Shown: in pieces, positions 12,628-23,799 of the stretch
Numbering within the stretch: position 1 is the stretch's first letter
How the letters are laid out: each line of letters begins with the position of its first letter
NCBI RefSeq assembly: GCF_003473485.1
Contig: NC_053042.1
Location: 51,175,762 to 51,239,761, forward strand
Source: Medicago truncatula
Lineage: Eukaryota > Streptophyta > Magnoliopsida > Fabales > Fabaceae
Direction: 5' to 3'
DNA: 64,000 nucleotides
Program-made: the position numbers and the translations under genes
The notes under the pieces: model-generated
The model's input: the letters and a program-made list of their open reading frames with translations, nothing else
Databases searched by the model: none
Told to the model about the DNA's origin: nothing

Positions 12628-13070
12628 TCTTATATATACATAGAGGTGGTAGAGCTATACTTTCAAGATGAGATGGTTGTGTTCGTTTTAACTTTTAAGG
12701 ATTGGAAATAAGGGCTAAGTGATAAAGATGTCAGAATTTACTCTGTACTAATATAATATACCGGTTAGTAATATCATGGTTGTTTAATCTCAAGGTCCAG
12801 CTTAAGGTTATTTGGTCAGAAGATTCTTAAAGATTGAATTCATTTTGAATTTACTTGAGTTATTTATGAATTTATGCTTATTGAACTTAGTTTAATGTTT
12901 TTTTTTTGACAAGTCTTAGTTTAATGTTATGATTTAGAGGTTGTTTTCTTTATTTATGATGATGATTTTTATGCACATGTGTATAGAACCATATACATAT
13001 GTTCGTTGAAGTTGTCGGAATCGAATCAAGAGTATTGGAGTGTTTATCCGATTGAAAGAAGGAAAATTTA

Positions 13071-13500
13071 GGGTCTGTTTGGTATCAAAGAAACATTAAG
13101 GGAAGATTGTATGAGGAGAGAAAGATAACTGATATGGCTTCTTTTCATAGTTTGGATTAAAATGTGAGAAGGGAAAGAAAGTTACTTTTCGGTGGGCCCG
13201 ACGTGCAAAAACAATCCACTCTATTTTGGGAAGAAAGTGGGATGAAAGGGTGTTTTACAATGAAAAGACGTAAACACCTATAATTTTTATTTCCAACTCC
13301 ATCATTTTGGTCCCACTTTTATTATAATTTTTTTTTGTGGCTATTTTTGTCTTTTTACAAATATTCTCATCTTTCTTTCCTTACACTTTCTTTTTACCAT
13401 CGCTAATACCAAACAACCAAAAAATCATCTTACTTTCTACTCTCTTTCCACTCACTTTCATTCCTTAAACATTCTTTCCTTTATGCATCCAAACAAAGCC
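13071..13500. mobile_element. Tourist-like MITE, TTA target duplication
   Basis: The ends GGGTCTGTTTGG and CCAAACAAAGCC are inverted with one mismatch near the tip. Each is flanked by TTA (13068-13070 and 13501-13503). The 430-bp interior is non-coding. The TTA duplication and GG.TCTGTTTGG ends fit the PIF/Harbinger (Tourist) type. Confidence 0.6.
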
Positions 13501-13648
13501 TTAGTGTCTTAATCCGAACTCTAATATTGACAATGAGGAAAATTCTTATGCTAGTGGTATTATCCAACTAGTGGTTGTCTATATTATAGCTTAAATCATT
13601 GTCAAGGACAAAAACAAAGTCCAGTTTGCAGATTTTCATTAATTTTTA

Positions 13649-13797
13649 CTCCATCCGATCTCAAATGTAAGCAATTTTTCACTTTTTAGATTCATTTAAT
13701 AAATTATGTATATGGTCCATATTATTATAGATCACATACATAATTTATTGAATGAATCTAAAAAGTGAAAAATTGCTTACATTTAAGACGGAGGGAG
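13649..13797. mobile_element. Stowaway-like MITE, almost perfect hairpin
   Basis: This is a 149-bp element with TA on both sides (13647-13648, 13798-13799). CTCCATCCG at the left matches CGGAGGGAG at the right. The arms run nearly the full length (GTAAGCAATTTTTCACTTTT and its complement), so the whole element folds into one hairpin. Confidence 0.85.
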
Positions 13798-14157
13798 TAG
13801 TTATTAGTGTTAAAGAGTACTATGGAAAACTGCACTGTTATGATTATTTGCTAATTTGTCAAGGATAAGAAAATCTAGAAGATGTCAATCCTAACCTATT
13901 ATAAGTAAAACATTATTACGACCATCGTGCTTAAATTCCTCAGACCAACACAATCACAAAAGATACTAACGCAATCAAAAGACATCATAACATAAATGCA
14001 ATATAAAACATGAATTACGAAGAACTAAATTCATTATTCACAAAAACCATCAACGGGTAAAATCATACATCATAACATGTGGTGGCAATTGGCAAATGTA
14101 AAGTCAGGAAATTTAAGCTACAAGAGGGTTTAATCTTCTGACAAAGATTTGCACTGC

Positions 14158-15666
14158 TTTTCGGTTGGAAAGCAGTGAATCACATTCCGGTAACAACTAA
14201 TTGTCCTGGATCTTGCGACCGTAGTGAATCACATTCCGGTAACAGCTACAAGAAGGTTTAATGTTCCTAACAAAAAAGAGGGTTTAAGCCAACAATTCCC
14301 CAAGCTGAGCGCCACCACCCACCCAGTGGCGGAGCCACGTGAGGACAGGGGATGGCCATGGCCACCCCATCAATTTGTGGAAATTACCAAAATACCCTTG
14401 GGTTAAAATGAATTTTACAACCATGCCATCCCCACTTTTTCTAATACTAACAGGGAAGCATGCCAAGAATATGCAGAAGTGGAGAAACTAGCATATAAAT
14501 TGCATATAAATTTATGGAACTTATTAGTTTAGTATCAAATAGGGTCCGTGACTTCTTTATACATAACACCAGCAACATAAGACTCAACCATTATCCACCT
14601 TGTCCCTACACTCATCTGGCTCTTGGTCTTGGACATGACAAGGACACTGATGTCTTGACTGTGCTTGCTCAAGATGATGTAGGTAGTTTATAAGTTAAAA
14701 GAAAGAAAATCAGAATTGACAAACGATAAGAATCCTCCCAAATATTCAAAAATCAACTGGGGCAATTTCCGAACTGCTTGAATGCAAAGTAATTTTACTA
14801 AATCCAATGTTGATAACCTCCAAATTTTTCATTTCAAGCTTTCCTAATAGATATTTGTAATAATCGAATATAAATTTGTAGTTTATGAACATACTTAACA
14901 ATCAAGGGCGGACCTGGACTAACAATATCATTGATTCATTGGGGCACAATTTTTTCTCAAATAATTAAATATTAAATTCAATAAGAAGTTACACTAAAAA
15001 TATTCGTAGCAACCAAAATTACTAAGAAAATGCTCTATTTTCCATTTGTTGAAAAAACAAGAAATAAGACATTTGAAAGGTAAAATCAATTTTGGAGTAC
15101 AGACACGAAGATCGAATTATCTAAATAACCATCCTGATTCAATTACACAATAAAAATTGATTTGAGAAGCTTAAGCAAGATTATACAATTTCAATCACCT
15201 TTGCAAAATAGAGATCAATTTCAATTTTACTCCAATTAGAGTTTCAAAATCAGAAGCTAAAAATTATACAATAATCATCCAGATTAGAACAAAATTCCAA
15301 ACCCTAATGATATTATAGCGAAAACCTAAAATCTAAAATAATTTCAATTTTAATATAGTAATCAAAATAGAGCCAAAATTGGGAGTTTATAAAAAAGAAG
15401 GAAAAAGTGAGATGACCTAAAATAGAGATGTTGGTGACTGGTGTGGTGGTGCTAAGCTGCCGACTGTAGTTGGTGGACGCCGTCGTCGTCGGTGGTGGGC
15501 TGAATGCTGGTGGGTGGTGGCGCTCAGCTTGGGGAATTGTTGGCTTAAACCTCTTTCTTGTTAGGAACATTAAACCCTCTTGTAGCTGTTACCGGAATGT
15601 GATTCACTGCGGTCGCAAGATCCAGGATAATTACCGGAATGTGATTCAGTGTTTTCCGACCGAAAA
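14158..15666. mobile_element. Foldback-type element with about 160-bp inverted arms
   Basis: The arm at 14158-14324 is repeated inverted at about 15509-15666. It includes TGAATCACATTCCGGTAA twice per arm, GATCTTGCGACCG, and AGCTGAGCGCCACCACCCAC at the inner end. The 1.2-kb spacer has no gene that I recognise; it holds CAGTGGCGGAGCCACGTGAG at 14324, which looks like the tip of another element. The right edge of the element abuts the truncated polyubiquitin codons. No target duplication was found. Confidence 0.6.
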
Positions 15667-15680
15667 TTTAACCCTTTACT

Positions 15681-15740
15681 TTACATAACATCAATAAAGT
15701 CCTGGATCTTTCCAGTGAGGGTTTTAACGAAGATTTGCAT
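15681..15740 (-). pseudogene. Polyubiquitin, first codons only
   Basis: On the minus strand the ATG at 15740 opens MQIFVKTLTGK, the exact start of ubiquitin. It then jumps to IQD and runs out at a TAA (15681-15683) after 19 codons. In ubiquitin, Lys11 is followed by TITLEV, and IQD follows Lys29. The sequence is therefore consistent with an internal 54-bp loss (codons 12-29) followed by breakage after Asp32. A leader intron sits directly before the ATG, as in plant polyubiquitin genes. No other ubiquitin repeat is convincing here; 15 bp matching TGCAAATCTTTGTCA on the same strand near 14153 is the only candidate trace. Confidence 0.8.
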
Positions 15741-16150
15741 CTGTAAATCATAAATCATAACATGAATTAGATCGATACATCAAACTTGAATCAGAACCTA
15801 ATTCAACAGATCGGTACAATATGAACAGATAAACCGGAATCTAAGACCAGAAATTAAATTAAATCAACGTTTTGCCTATGGATCTGATGAATTTTGAGAT
15901 GAACAAGTTCATGTAAAGCCAAAAGTTTGATTGAATTGAATCAAATACAACATATTAAAAACAACGTTTAACAAATATATCAGAATATTTCAAAAGAAAC
16001 TATTAGATTCGTTCATACAACGATTGTGTTCAGGAATCATGAGTTTAAACAAGCTATGCAAAACCTACAACATCGAATTCAAACAGATCTACAATCTTAA
16101 GAACGAACACAATATCGATTGGAGAAAATTCAGAGAGGAATGGAAATTAC
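15741..16150 (-). other. Polyubiquitin leader intron
   Basis: On the minus strand the donor is CTTCAAG|GTAATTTCC at 16151/16150 and the acceptor TTTACAG touches the start codon at 15741. A leader intron of a few hundred bases that ends exactly at the ATG is the hallmark layout of plant polyubiquitin genes. The intron is T-rich in the sense strand and looks intact. Confidence 0.7.
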
Positions 16151-16575
16151 CTTGAAGAGAAGTTAGGTCACAGAGGAGAGAAGAATTGAGATTTGTTCGA
16201 AGAGAATTGAGAATGAGAATTGTGAATTGATAAGGGTGAGATGAGGTCGTTATATAGGAAAATGGGTCGATAGTTTAACTAGTAAAATTGTTACGCGTGT
16301 CATTATGACGTATGATTCGGTGCAAGTTGTTGGGTTGAGCTTGTTTACTGTGATACGGCAAGTTTTGGACGTATCCAATATGTTCGAGGCGGTACTAGAA
16401 TATTGCAATTTGGAAGGGTTAGTTGGATTTAAAATTTGACGGAGTGAAATGTACGTGGTCTACTTTTCATTATCGCTATCATGACGTTACTTCATTCGAT
16501 CCCTCATTTTTTATTTAGCCCTCGTCTTGTGATTTTTATCCCGGCTGCTACGAAATTATATAACGTTCTTTTTTT
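16151..16575 (-). promoter_or_regulatory. Polyubiquitin promoter and 5' leader
   Basis: Reading on the minus strand, a TATA box (TATATAA, complement of 16250-16256) is followed by a CT-rich leader (TCTCTTCGAACAAATCTC...) and then the leader intron donor. About 310 bp of upstream sequence remain before the next mobile element begins at 16576. Core promoter, leader and intron seem whole although the coding part is lost, so this could still be transcribed. Confidence 0.6.
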
Positions 16576-17450
16576 GGAATCGGATCCTCTCCTTCAGAAT
16601 TCTCTCCATCTCTCTGCTTCATCCATTCCTAGCCATTGGATCAATCAAATGGTGGAAATTTAAAATACAAAATAACTTCAAATTACATTTGTCTGCAGTT
16701 CCAAATCCCTACTTCTGAAAGAAAGATTGAAACAACTCAAAATCCCCAAATCCGAACTCAACCACAACAGTAACAACTGTTGACAGTACTGACACCGGCG
16801 ATGCGGTAATGCGCCGACGGTGACGGAGTACAGGTTGGAAAAGATTAAACGGAACTCCTCCACCATCCTCCGCCCACAACGGCGACACACGACCTTCGAG
16901 TACGGGATGTTGATGATGCTGAACAGACATGTGTTTTTCCTTACCCCATCCTCTTTCTGACTTACGGTGGTTGTTTATATGAAACAAATAAATCCTCTTA
17001 AGACAAAACAAACAAACAAACAAACAAATAAAGTCATTCCATTTGCTAGAAAAAATATACAATAAACTGAAAACAGAGGAACACGTTGGTTTTTAGTAAG
17101 GAACCATGACATCACAGATTGAAAATCAATTATTCCTAAAGCCATTTAATCATACCATGTTCATAAAATCAATATATTTGATCGTAGTAATAAGAGACAA
17201 ATTATAAAATACACAATAAAATTCATTCAAAGTTCAAGCTATTTAGAAACTTACGTGAGAATTTTTGCAGCGATGAGGAGAGCACAGAGGTGAGCAATCA
17301 TAGAAATTGAGATATTGTGACCACCATTTTCTTAGGTTGAGAGTGGAGACCGGAGACCTAAAGAAGGGAAGTTGAAGAATCGTGTGTTGGAGTATCAAAA
17401 TCCCGCCCAAATTGTTTCAGAGCGTAGAAGTTTTAGGTTATTTATTTATG

Positions 17451-17683
17451 GCTTAATATATGCTTTGGTCCCTTAACTTATTTTTGAATTTCATTTTGAT
17501 CCCTTAATTTTAAACTGTCTCAATTTGGTCCCATAACTTTACCTCCGTTTACCTAAGTGGTCCCTTCTGTTAAAAACACTAACAGAAGGGACCACTTAGG
17601 TAAACGGAGGTAAAGCTATAGGACCAAATTGAGACGGTTTAAAGTTAAGGGACCAAAATGAAATTCAAAAATAAGTTAATATA
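17451..17683. mobile_element. MITE copy A, GGCTTAAT...GGTCCC family (right tip missing)
   Basis: The inverted arms (GCTTTGGTCCCTTAACTTAT, CAATTTGGTCC, TTTACCTCCGTTTACCTAAG) meet at a short loop near 17580. The right outer tip, expected to end in AAGCC, is absent. It is nested in the Mutator-like element. Confidence 0.75.
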
Positions 17684-17898
17684 CCTTCCAATTTTATTTT
17701 TTTTTACATTTGACTCATTAGAAAAAAAGTGTTATAATATATATAATATACCATCCGATTTTGGGAGAAAGAAGTAGTGGTAATTTGAAGTTTGATTAAT
17801 AAGTAAGAAAGTCTGATCAATAATTATTCTACTCAATAATTTAATTTAGATTCTTGTTATATAGATTTCAGAATATATTTCTTTTGTATATGTTAATT

Positions 17899-17907
17899 TA
17901 ATTATTA

Positions 17908-17976
<69 letters not shown>
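17899..17976. repeat. (ATT)n microsatellite
   Basis: About 25 tandem ATT units, interrupted once near the start (ATTATTATTGTT). Confidence 0.9.
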
Positions 17977-17980
<4 letters not shown>

Positions 17981-18056
17981 TAAATTTTGTTTTGAATTGA
18001 AATTATTTTGATTTAGATTAAAATTATAGGTATAGATATTAAAATTATTTTTATTA

Positions 18057-18309
18057 GGCTTAATACATGCTTTGGTCCCTCAACTTATTTTTGAATTTTA
18101 TTTTGATCCCTTAACTTTAAACCGTCTCAATTTGGTCTCATAACTTTACCTCCGTTTACCTAAGTGGTCCATTCGGTTAGTTTTTTTAACAGAAGGGACC
18201 ACTTAGGTAAACAGAGGTAAAGTTATGAGACCAAATTGAGACAGTTTAAAGTTAAGGGACCAAAATGAAATTCAAAAATAAGTTAAGAGACCAAAACATG
18301 TATTAAGCC
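18057..18309. mobile_element. MITE copy B, GGCTTAAT...GGTCCC family (complete)
   Basis: This is a 253-bp near-perfect hairpin with ends GGCTTAATACATGCTTTGGT and the complement ending AAGCC. It is the same family as 17451-17683 and shows what copy A has lost. Confidence 0.8.
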
Positions 18310-18432
18310 TTTATTTATTTATGTTATTTGTTTTTTAATATTTCCACCATTTTATTGATCCAATGGCTAGGAATAGATGAAGGAGAGAGATGGAGAGAAT
18401 TCTGAAGGAGAGGATCTGATTCCTCTTTTTTT

Positions 18433-20462
18433 AACTTATATAAAAAATTTCGACGGATATACTTGAAAAAGAACACACTAGAAAGTCAAATAAATTTCGA
18501 TAAACACATAACTACAAATATTAATGTATCAAGATAAATCGGATCCATTTACGAAATCAATCTCATCCAACAAATGTATATTTTTTCACATGCATCCTCA
18601 TGGATCAGAACCTAAATAAAATGTTTTAAAGACTTAAATATTTATAATTTATGTCACACTATATTGTTTGAAGATAATACATTTTAATGAATGTATATTT
18701 TATCTCTCAAAAAAAAAAATGAATGCATATTTTACACTATTATTATATTGAAGATCAAATTAATTAAAATGATATTTTATTTGAATATTTTAATGTCTAT
18801 TTGATGGCGAGGAAAAGAGAGACAAAAAAAAAAACATTATTATATACGATCGTAATTCATTATTTGATGAGTTAGTATATAGAAGAACTTTATTCCATCT
18901 TTATAAGGCCGGCTGCAATGGTATTATACAAAGTGTGTTTTTTAATAAAGGTAAATTATACCCCTCCAAAAAAAAAAAAATCGCCCCCATCGTTTTTGTA
19001 AATTATACTATACCCCTCCAAAAAATATCACCCCCATCTTTTTTTAGGGGATCTAAGATCGTTTTTGTTTGGTTTGACGAATAGAGAGAAGTATATTTGA
19101 ATGAATAGAAAGTATAAAATTGTATTTTACACCATTATTATATTAAGATCAAATTTATAAAATAATATAAATTTAAATAAGAAACCAAACATCTCCCTTC
19201 TAAATTCCTCAGCAATTTTTCCCTGTTTAAATTTCAAACCTATATCATCTCATTCAAATTCTCATAGAGAGTACTCATTGATTAAAGCTTAGCTTTGTAA
19301 ACTCATGTTATATAGTTTAAATCTCGTCATAGACAATTGTAAAATGATTATTAATATTACGTAAATTAAAATAAAAATCTTTTTTTTTTTTTTCTACCAA
19401 AAAGTGCTCATGGAGTAACTTTGTAAGTTGTAACCTATTTATTTTCGGTTCCTTCAAAAAAAAAAACTATTTATTTTCGTTTTTTTTTTCTTTTGTGTGT
19501 TCTCCAAGTGTAGCAATCACATTCGTGAGATGGAATATTAGATACAATATTGATCACACAAGTTAGTAAGCCTAATTAGTTAGCATGATGTGATCTTAAT
19601 TTGTGGGCATGTGTATGATGTCTCATTGATACAACGTTAGTCACAAAAATTAAGATAAAATCCTACACTGGTTAGTTGCTTTCAGTATTTTAACAATTGG
19701 TATTACATAGCTCAGTTTATTTTATGTTTCCAATATGTATTGGAGGTAGTGAGAGATAGTGTTGCAGCATTGTTGGAGAATCCTACAAAAGCTTAAAAGA
19801 ACAATTCGTCAGCCATCAGTTAGACCATAACGATAGCCATTAGACTTTCATTTCATCCATCAAAATGCAGCGGCTAATGGCACTGTATGACTTGAAGTAT
19901 CATTTCAATTTAACTGAATTTCATAAGTAAATTAACTAGTGTTAATCTCAAAAGCAGCACACGGAGCAATTATAAAAGATGCAAATTCAACTTAACAACA
20001 ACTATTGCATACATTAAATCGGTAAGAGGTGCTTTCTAAATTAAAAAAATTAACGGAGAGCAAAATTTCATGTACATGCTTTATTTGTTTATGCACATCT
20101 TCTTCTACAACTAGGCCACTCTCCAATTATTCATTTCATTGCCAAATCAAAAGCATAACTAAGTACAATTTTAACTAACTAACTAACTAACAACATAAAC
20201 TAACTAAGTAACTAATTAAACTAACAGTTTGTTTATCAGTGACTTATATTTTCAAGAACAATACACACACGAACATGTCAATCTCGTGCCACTTCAATGC
20301 CATAGACCCGGACACCCAACATTGACACTAACACTTCGACATTGAACAACGACCTATGAAGCAATGAAGACAAACCCCGACACCAAACACACCTTGACAC
20401 TAACACATCGACACCGGACACGCCTTTTATGAGAAGTGTCGACTCATTTTCCAAAATAGAAA
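18433..20462. other. Intergenic, 3' side of the ubiquitin-like gene
   Basis: This is AT-rich with no gene. From about 20052 the DNA is shared with 24718-25170. Near 20173 there are tandem AACT units (AACTAACTAACTAAC), and from 20290 to 20450 many GACAC-type repeats. Confidence 0.5.
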
Positions 20463-21254
20463 TTAGGTGCCACTGACGTGTCCATCAAAGAGTTCAATGG
20501 TGTCGCCATCCTGTACCCCGTGCCACTGAAACGACTTATCTTCATGCATAACACTCTGATTGTGAATGAAAAAATAACGACGATCTTCTGGAAGAACACT
20601 GCTGTTGTAACATTCAAGAAACTTCCTTAATTCACTGACTTCAGCACAAGATTCTATATCATCAACGATAAAATCATCTTTCCCCCTGATAGCCATTGGA
20701 ACCACATTCAAACTCAATTTCCTTGACGGCGTTGAAAATTCGGGCACTGGCGGCAATGTTGCCACGGGTGCTTTCTTTGGCTCTAGGAAGTTCTTTATAG
20801 TAAACACAAGAACAATTGAATTGTTTGAAACTCCAAGTTCTTGCAGTGATTGATTATTAAAAACATGATCACCTTTGAAAGATGAAAACTGCACCGACAT
20901 TTCGTTTACTGGTATATGAGTGTAGACTTCATGAATCTTGTGTTTGAGTTGCAGAACAGTGTTGCTTCGGTTGATTTCAAGAGGAAAATTTGAGTCGGAT
21001 TCGTAGAGTTGGACTAGGATTCTGATTGGTGGATCGGAGGTGAGATGGAGGTGAATGGCTGAAGCGTTAGTTAAGCCACTTAGCCAGATTATTTGATCAT
21101 CTTGGAGAAGTTGATCATTGAAGAAGAACACTTGCTTTGAAACGGGAATGTTATGGTGCTTTTCTATTTTCTTTTTCACTTCCAAGAACGTTTCAGAGTG
21201 ACCAATTTCCATTGTGAAAGATTCTCCACTCTCCCTCATGAAAGTCACGTCCAT
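20463..21254 (-). CDS. Protein with three ubiquitin-like domains
   Basis: This single-exon gene gives 263 residues. I start at the ATG at 21254 (MDVTFMRESGESFTMEIG), because it begins the first ubiquitin fold directly. An in-frame ATG at 21308 would add 18 residues and probably lies in the leader. Ubiquitin-like folds cover about residues 1-72, 77-152 and 181-258. The first keeps the VKKKIEKHHNIPVSKQVFFF pattern of the ubiquitin helix and following strand, and the second keeps LKHKIHEVYTHIP. There is no C-terminal Gly-Gly (the end is HVSGT), so it is not a processed modifier. It belongs with plant multi-UBL proteins of unknown role. A truncated copy lies at 25150-25427. Confidence 0.85.
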   Translation of the reverse strand: MDVTFMRESGESFTMEIGHSETFLEVKKKIEKHHNIPVSKQVFFFNDQLLQDDQIIWLSGLTNASAIHLHLTSDPPIRILVQLYESDSNFPLEINRSNTVLQLKHKIHEVYTHIPVNEMSVQFSSFKGDHVFNNQSLQELGVSNNSIVLVFTIKNFLEPKKAPVATLPPVPEFSTPSRKLSLNVVPMAIRGKDDFIVDDIESCAEVSELRKFLECYNSSVLPEDRRYFFIHNQSVMHEDKSFQWHGVQDGDTIELFDGHVSGT

Positions 21255-21337
21255 TTCAATAAGCAAGTGTAACAAATGAAAGATATTGTAACTGAATTTA
21301 ACAATCACTTGACTTCATATAGAGGTAGTTACAAATC

Positions 21338-21368
21338 TTATATATAAACAATTGCAATATAACACGTG
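21338..21368 (-). promoter_or_regulatory. TATA box and G-box upstream of the ubiquitin-like gene
   Basis: On the minus strand a TATATATAA (complement of 21338-21346) lies about 85 bp before the chosen ATG. It would place the transcription start close to 21308, which supports the internal start. A palindromic G-box CACGTG is at 21363-21368, just upstream. Confidence 0.5.
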
Positions 21369-21657
21369 CCATGCAAAGGAAAGGTCTTTCAAGAGATAGA
21401 ACACTGTCACCGATCCTTGGAATTCAGATTAGATACAGAGGTGTGTGTGCAGTGAGGTGCATTCAGCACCTCAGAACCGTCCGATCTGACAGTTCAAATT
21501 TTAAGACAGTTCTTAATTTTTTGTTTTATATTAAATTTCAAGGTTGAAATATTAACCGTCCGATCTTAATTGTGGAAGGTAGTTACAAATCTTATTGTGG
21601 TACTATGTACTTTACATTCTGTTTCCATATCTCATTGATTAAGGGGTAATGAATTAG

Positions 21658-21838
21658 AATATTGCTAGTTATCACTAGAGATAATGTAGCAAAATTTTCA
21701 CGAAAGGCTATTTTGCACTAAATATATTTTCTTAATTGTAACAATGCCCTCCCTTGTTTTGTGGCAGCAACAAAATTATCTAGCTATGCTATAAATGTGT
21801 TGTGATCCCCTCAGGACCCTCGCGAGCAATAGCAATGC
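21658..21838. mobile_element. MITE, same family as 45625-45810
   Basis: The ends AATATTGCTAGTTATCAC and GCATTGCTATTGCTCGCG (read inward) match the family at 45625. TGAATTAG flanks both sides (21650-21657, 21839-21846), and a ninth base differs. Confidence 0.65.
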
Positions 21839-22085
21839 TGAATTAGTTATTCGGTTCTATGTATTGCATTTCCAATACAAGCTGTGCCATGCAAAGGTCT
21901 TCCAAGAGGCAGAACATTGTCAATCCTTGCATTGGCACATAGGAGTATCTTTTAATTCAAGGTTACACACACAGTTTTATACTTTTATTGTTTCCAAAAT
22001 GTAAATTCACATCAATTTGTTTTAATAATCACTTGTTACAATAAAAAAAATAGTATCTAAGTTGCTGACTAGTCAATTGAAACAG

Positions 22086-23699
22086 GTTCTATGAAAGGTC
22101 ATATCGAAGAGTCAAAATGCTTTCTTACAAGGAAGACATATCCTAGATAGTGTGGTGAAGGTGAACGAGATAATTGATATGGCCAAAAGGTGAAAAGAAA
22201 AATGCTTATTAATGTTCTCTTGATTGGCCTTTTTCAACACTTGGAGGAAGAGACTCCCGCTTCAGCTTCCACATTCTTATGTTGCTCGACTGGAACCATT
22301 CCAATTATATTTCTAGGGATTCCAGTTGGAGCAAATCCTAGACGAACTTCAACTTGGGAACCAGTTGTGAAATCATTTCTGTCACGGTTGTCCACTTGGA
22401 AAGGGCAGTTTTTATCCGTAGGTCAGATTGACACTTATCAATTCAATTCTTTCGTCATTGCCGCTTTGCCTTTTCTCATTTTATAAAGCTCCAAAGAAGG
22501 TTATATCACTATTGGAGCAATGGAGCAAAGTTTGCAAAGAAAAAAAGAATGTAGGGCTTGGTGGGAAATTTTTTGAGCTCTTTAATTTATCAATAATTTA
22601 TTAATCATGAAATGGAGGTGGAGGGCATTGAATTCAATTGATGGATTATGGTATAGAATACCGGTGTATAGATATGGTAGACTAGAAAAGTGGTTCTGTT
22701 ATGTTGAGGGAAACATAGCGCATAATAAACGCTCTTTGTGGTGGCGCAATATTGTCAACATTGGAGGTGGCACAAATGTAGCATGGGATCAATTGCAGTC
22801 TGTTTTTAAGAGAATGGGATCAGGTGATAACACCATGTTCTGGCAGGATAAATGGTTTGGCTCTTCAATGTTAAAAGACGTTTTTTCTGGATTGTTTTGT
22901 CTTGCAGATATTGGACTGATTCACGATGGAGTTGGAGGCTGTGCTGGAGGCGTGAACTGAACAATAACGAAGGTGAAGCTGTTCAAGCATTGCTGTATGT
23001 ATTAACAGAAGTATTGATGGCAGAAAATATAGCAGATTCATGGGTTTCGGCTCTGGATCCACCGTGCAGTTTTACGGTAAAATCATATTACTCATTGCTG
23101 TCTAAGGTTAGTTTTTCAGCAGAAAATATGGACGCAAATATGCTCAAAGTTATGAGAAAGTTCATTACCAAGCAAGGTGCTAATTTTAGTTGGGGATTGA
23201 TGCAAGATAGATTGGCGACAAGAGATAATTTGTTCAAAAGGGGCATCTTAACCTCACCACATCAAAGGTTTTGTGTGTGCTGCTTCGCAGAACCAGAAAA
23301 CACGCAACACCTATTCCTTCGATGCCCATTTAGCGTTAGAGTTTGGGACCAAATATATTGTTGGATTGGAGTTTCCTTTGTTCAATATCATGAAACAGTT
23401 TCACACTTCTTACAACACGGAGCACTAAAGAGACGAAAAAGTAGCAGGAGGTTCGAGTTTCTACCGCGGGCGGCTACAGTCTAGTGTATACGGCTGCGTC
23501 AGAACTACATTCTCTTTAACGGAAAATTAATCGATGTAAACTGCATGGTGTCTCCGATTAGAATTACGTCATGGAATTGGTTATTAGGTTGTAGGGGGAA
23601 CAAGGAGGGGATCCCTTACTTGATTGGCGTGTAAGTCCCATGGACTGTTTTTAATTGATACAACTTAGTACTCTATTTGCTCCTATTGGGTTGAGTATA

Positions 23700-23746
<47 letters not shown>

Positions 23747-23799
23747 TATACTCCCCTTTAATAAAATTTGTTGCATATCGACAAAAAAAGAAAAAAGAA
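22086..23799 (+). pseudogene. Non-LTR retrotransposon (LINE) remnant, RT end plus zf-RVT domain
   Basis: Frames broken by stops and shifts keep recognisable LINE landmarks. These are FLQGRHILDSVVKVNEIIDM (22121 on); IIFLGIPVGANPRRTSTW and LSTWKGQFLSVG (22300-22450); KWRWRALNSIDGLWYRI; and FTVKSYYSLLS then CCFAEPENTQHLFLRCPFSVRVW (23070-23345), the zinc-binding reverse-transcriptase-associated domain. The catalytic centre between the first two blocks is deleted. The 3' tail, with a TG/TA microsatellite, ends in an A-rich stretch near 23780-23799. Confidence 0.85.
23699..23744. repeat. (TG)n(TA)n microsatellite
   Basis: GTGTGTGTGTGTGT then about 15 TA units, in the 3' untranslated part of the LINE remnant. 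Confidence 0.9.

Larger units (their letters stand above)
16576..18423. mobile_element. Mutator-like element with 9-bp target duplication (Pack-MULE candidate)
   Basis: This 1,848-bp element is flanked by exact copies of TCTTTTTTT (16567-16575 and 18424-18432). The terminal inverted repeats run about 86 bp with few mismatches (GGAATCGGATCCTCTCCTTC at the left; GGAATCAGATCCTCTCCTTC read inward from the right). There is no transposase. The left half (about 16680-17400, minus strand) has gene-like features: a pyrimidine-rich leader, a possible donor near 17254, and open frames of 117 and 70 codons (16709-17062, 16678-16890). I do not recognise the product. Two copies of a smaller MITE and an ATT microsatellite lie inside. 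Confidence 0.8.

Noticed and set aside
21255-21308. Start of the ubiquitin-like protein at the upstream ATG
   Set aside because: The extra 18 residues precede the ubiquitin fold, have no homologous counterpart, and overlap the transcription start expected from the TATA box.
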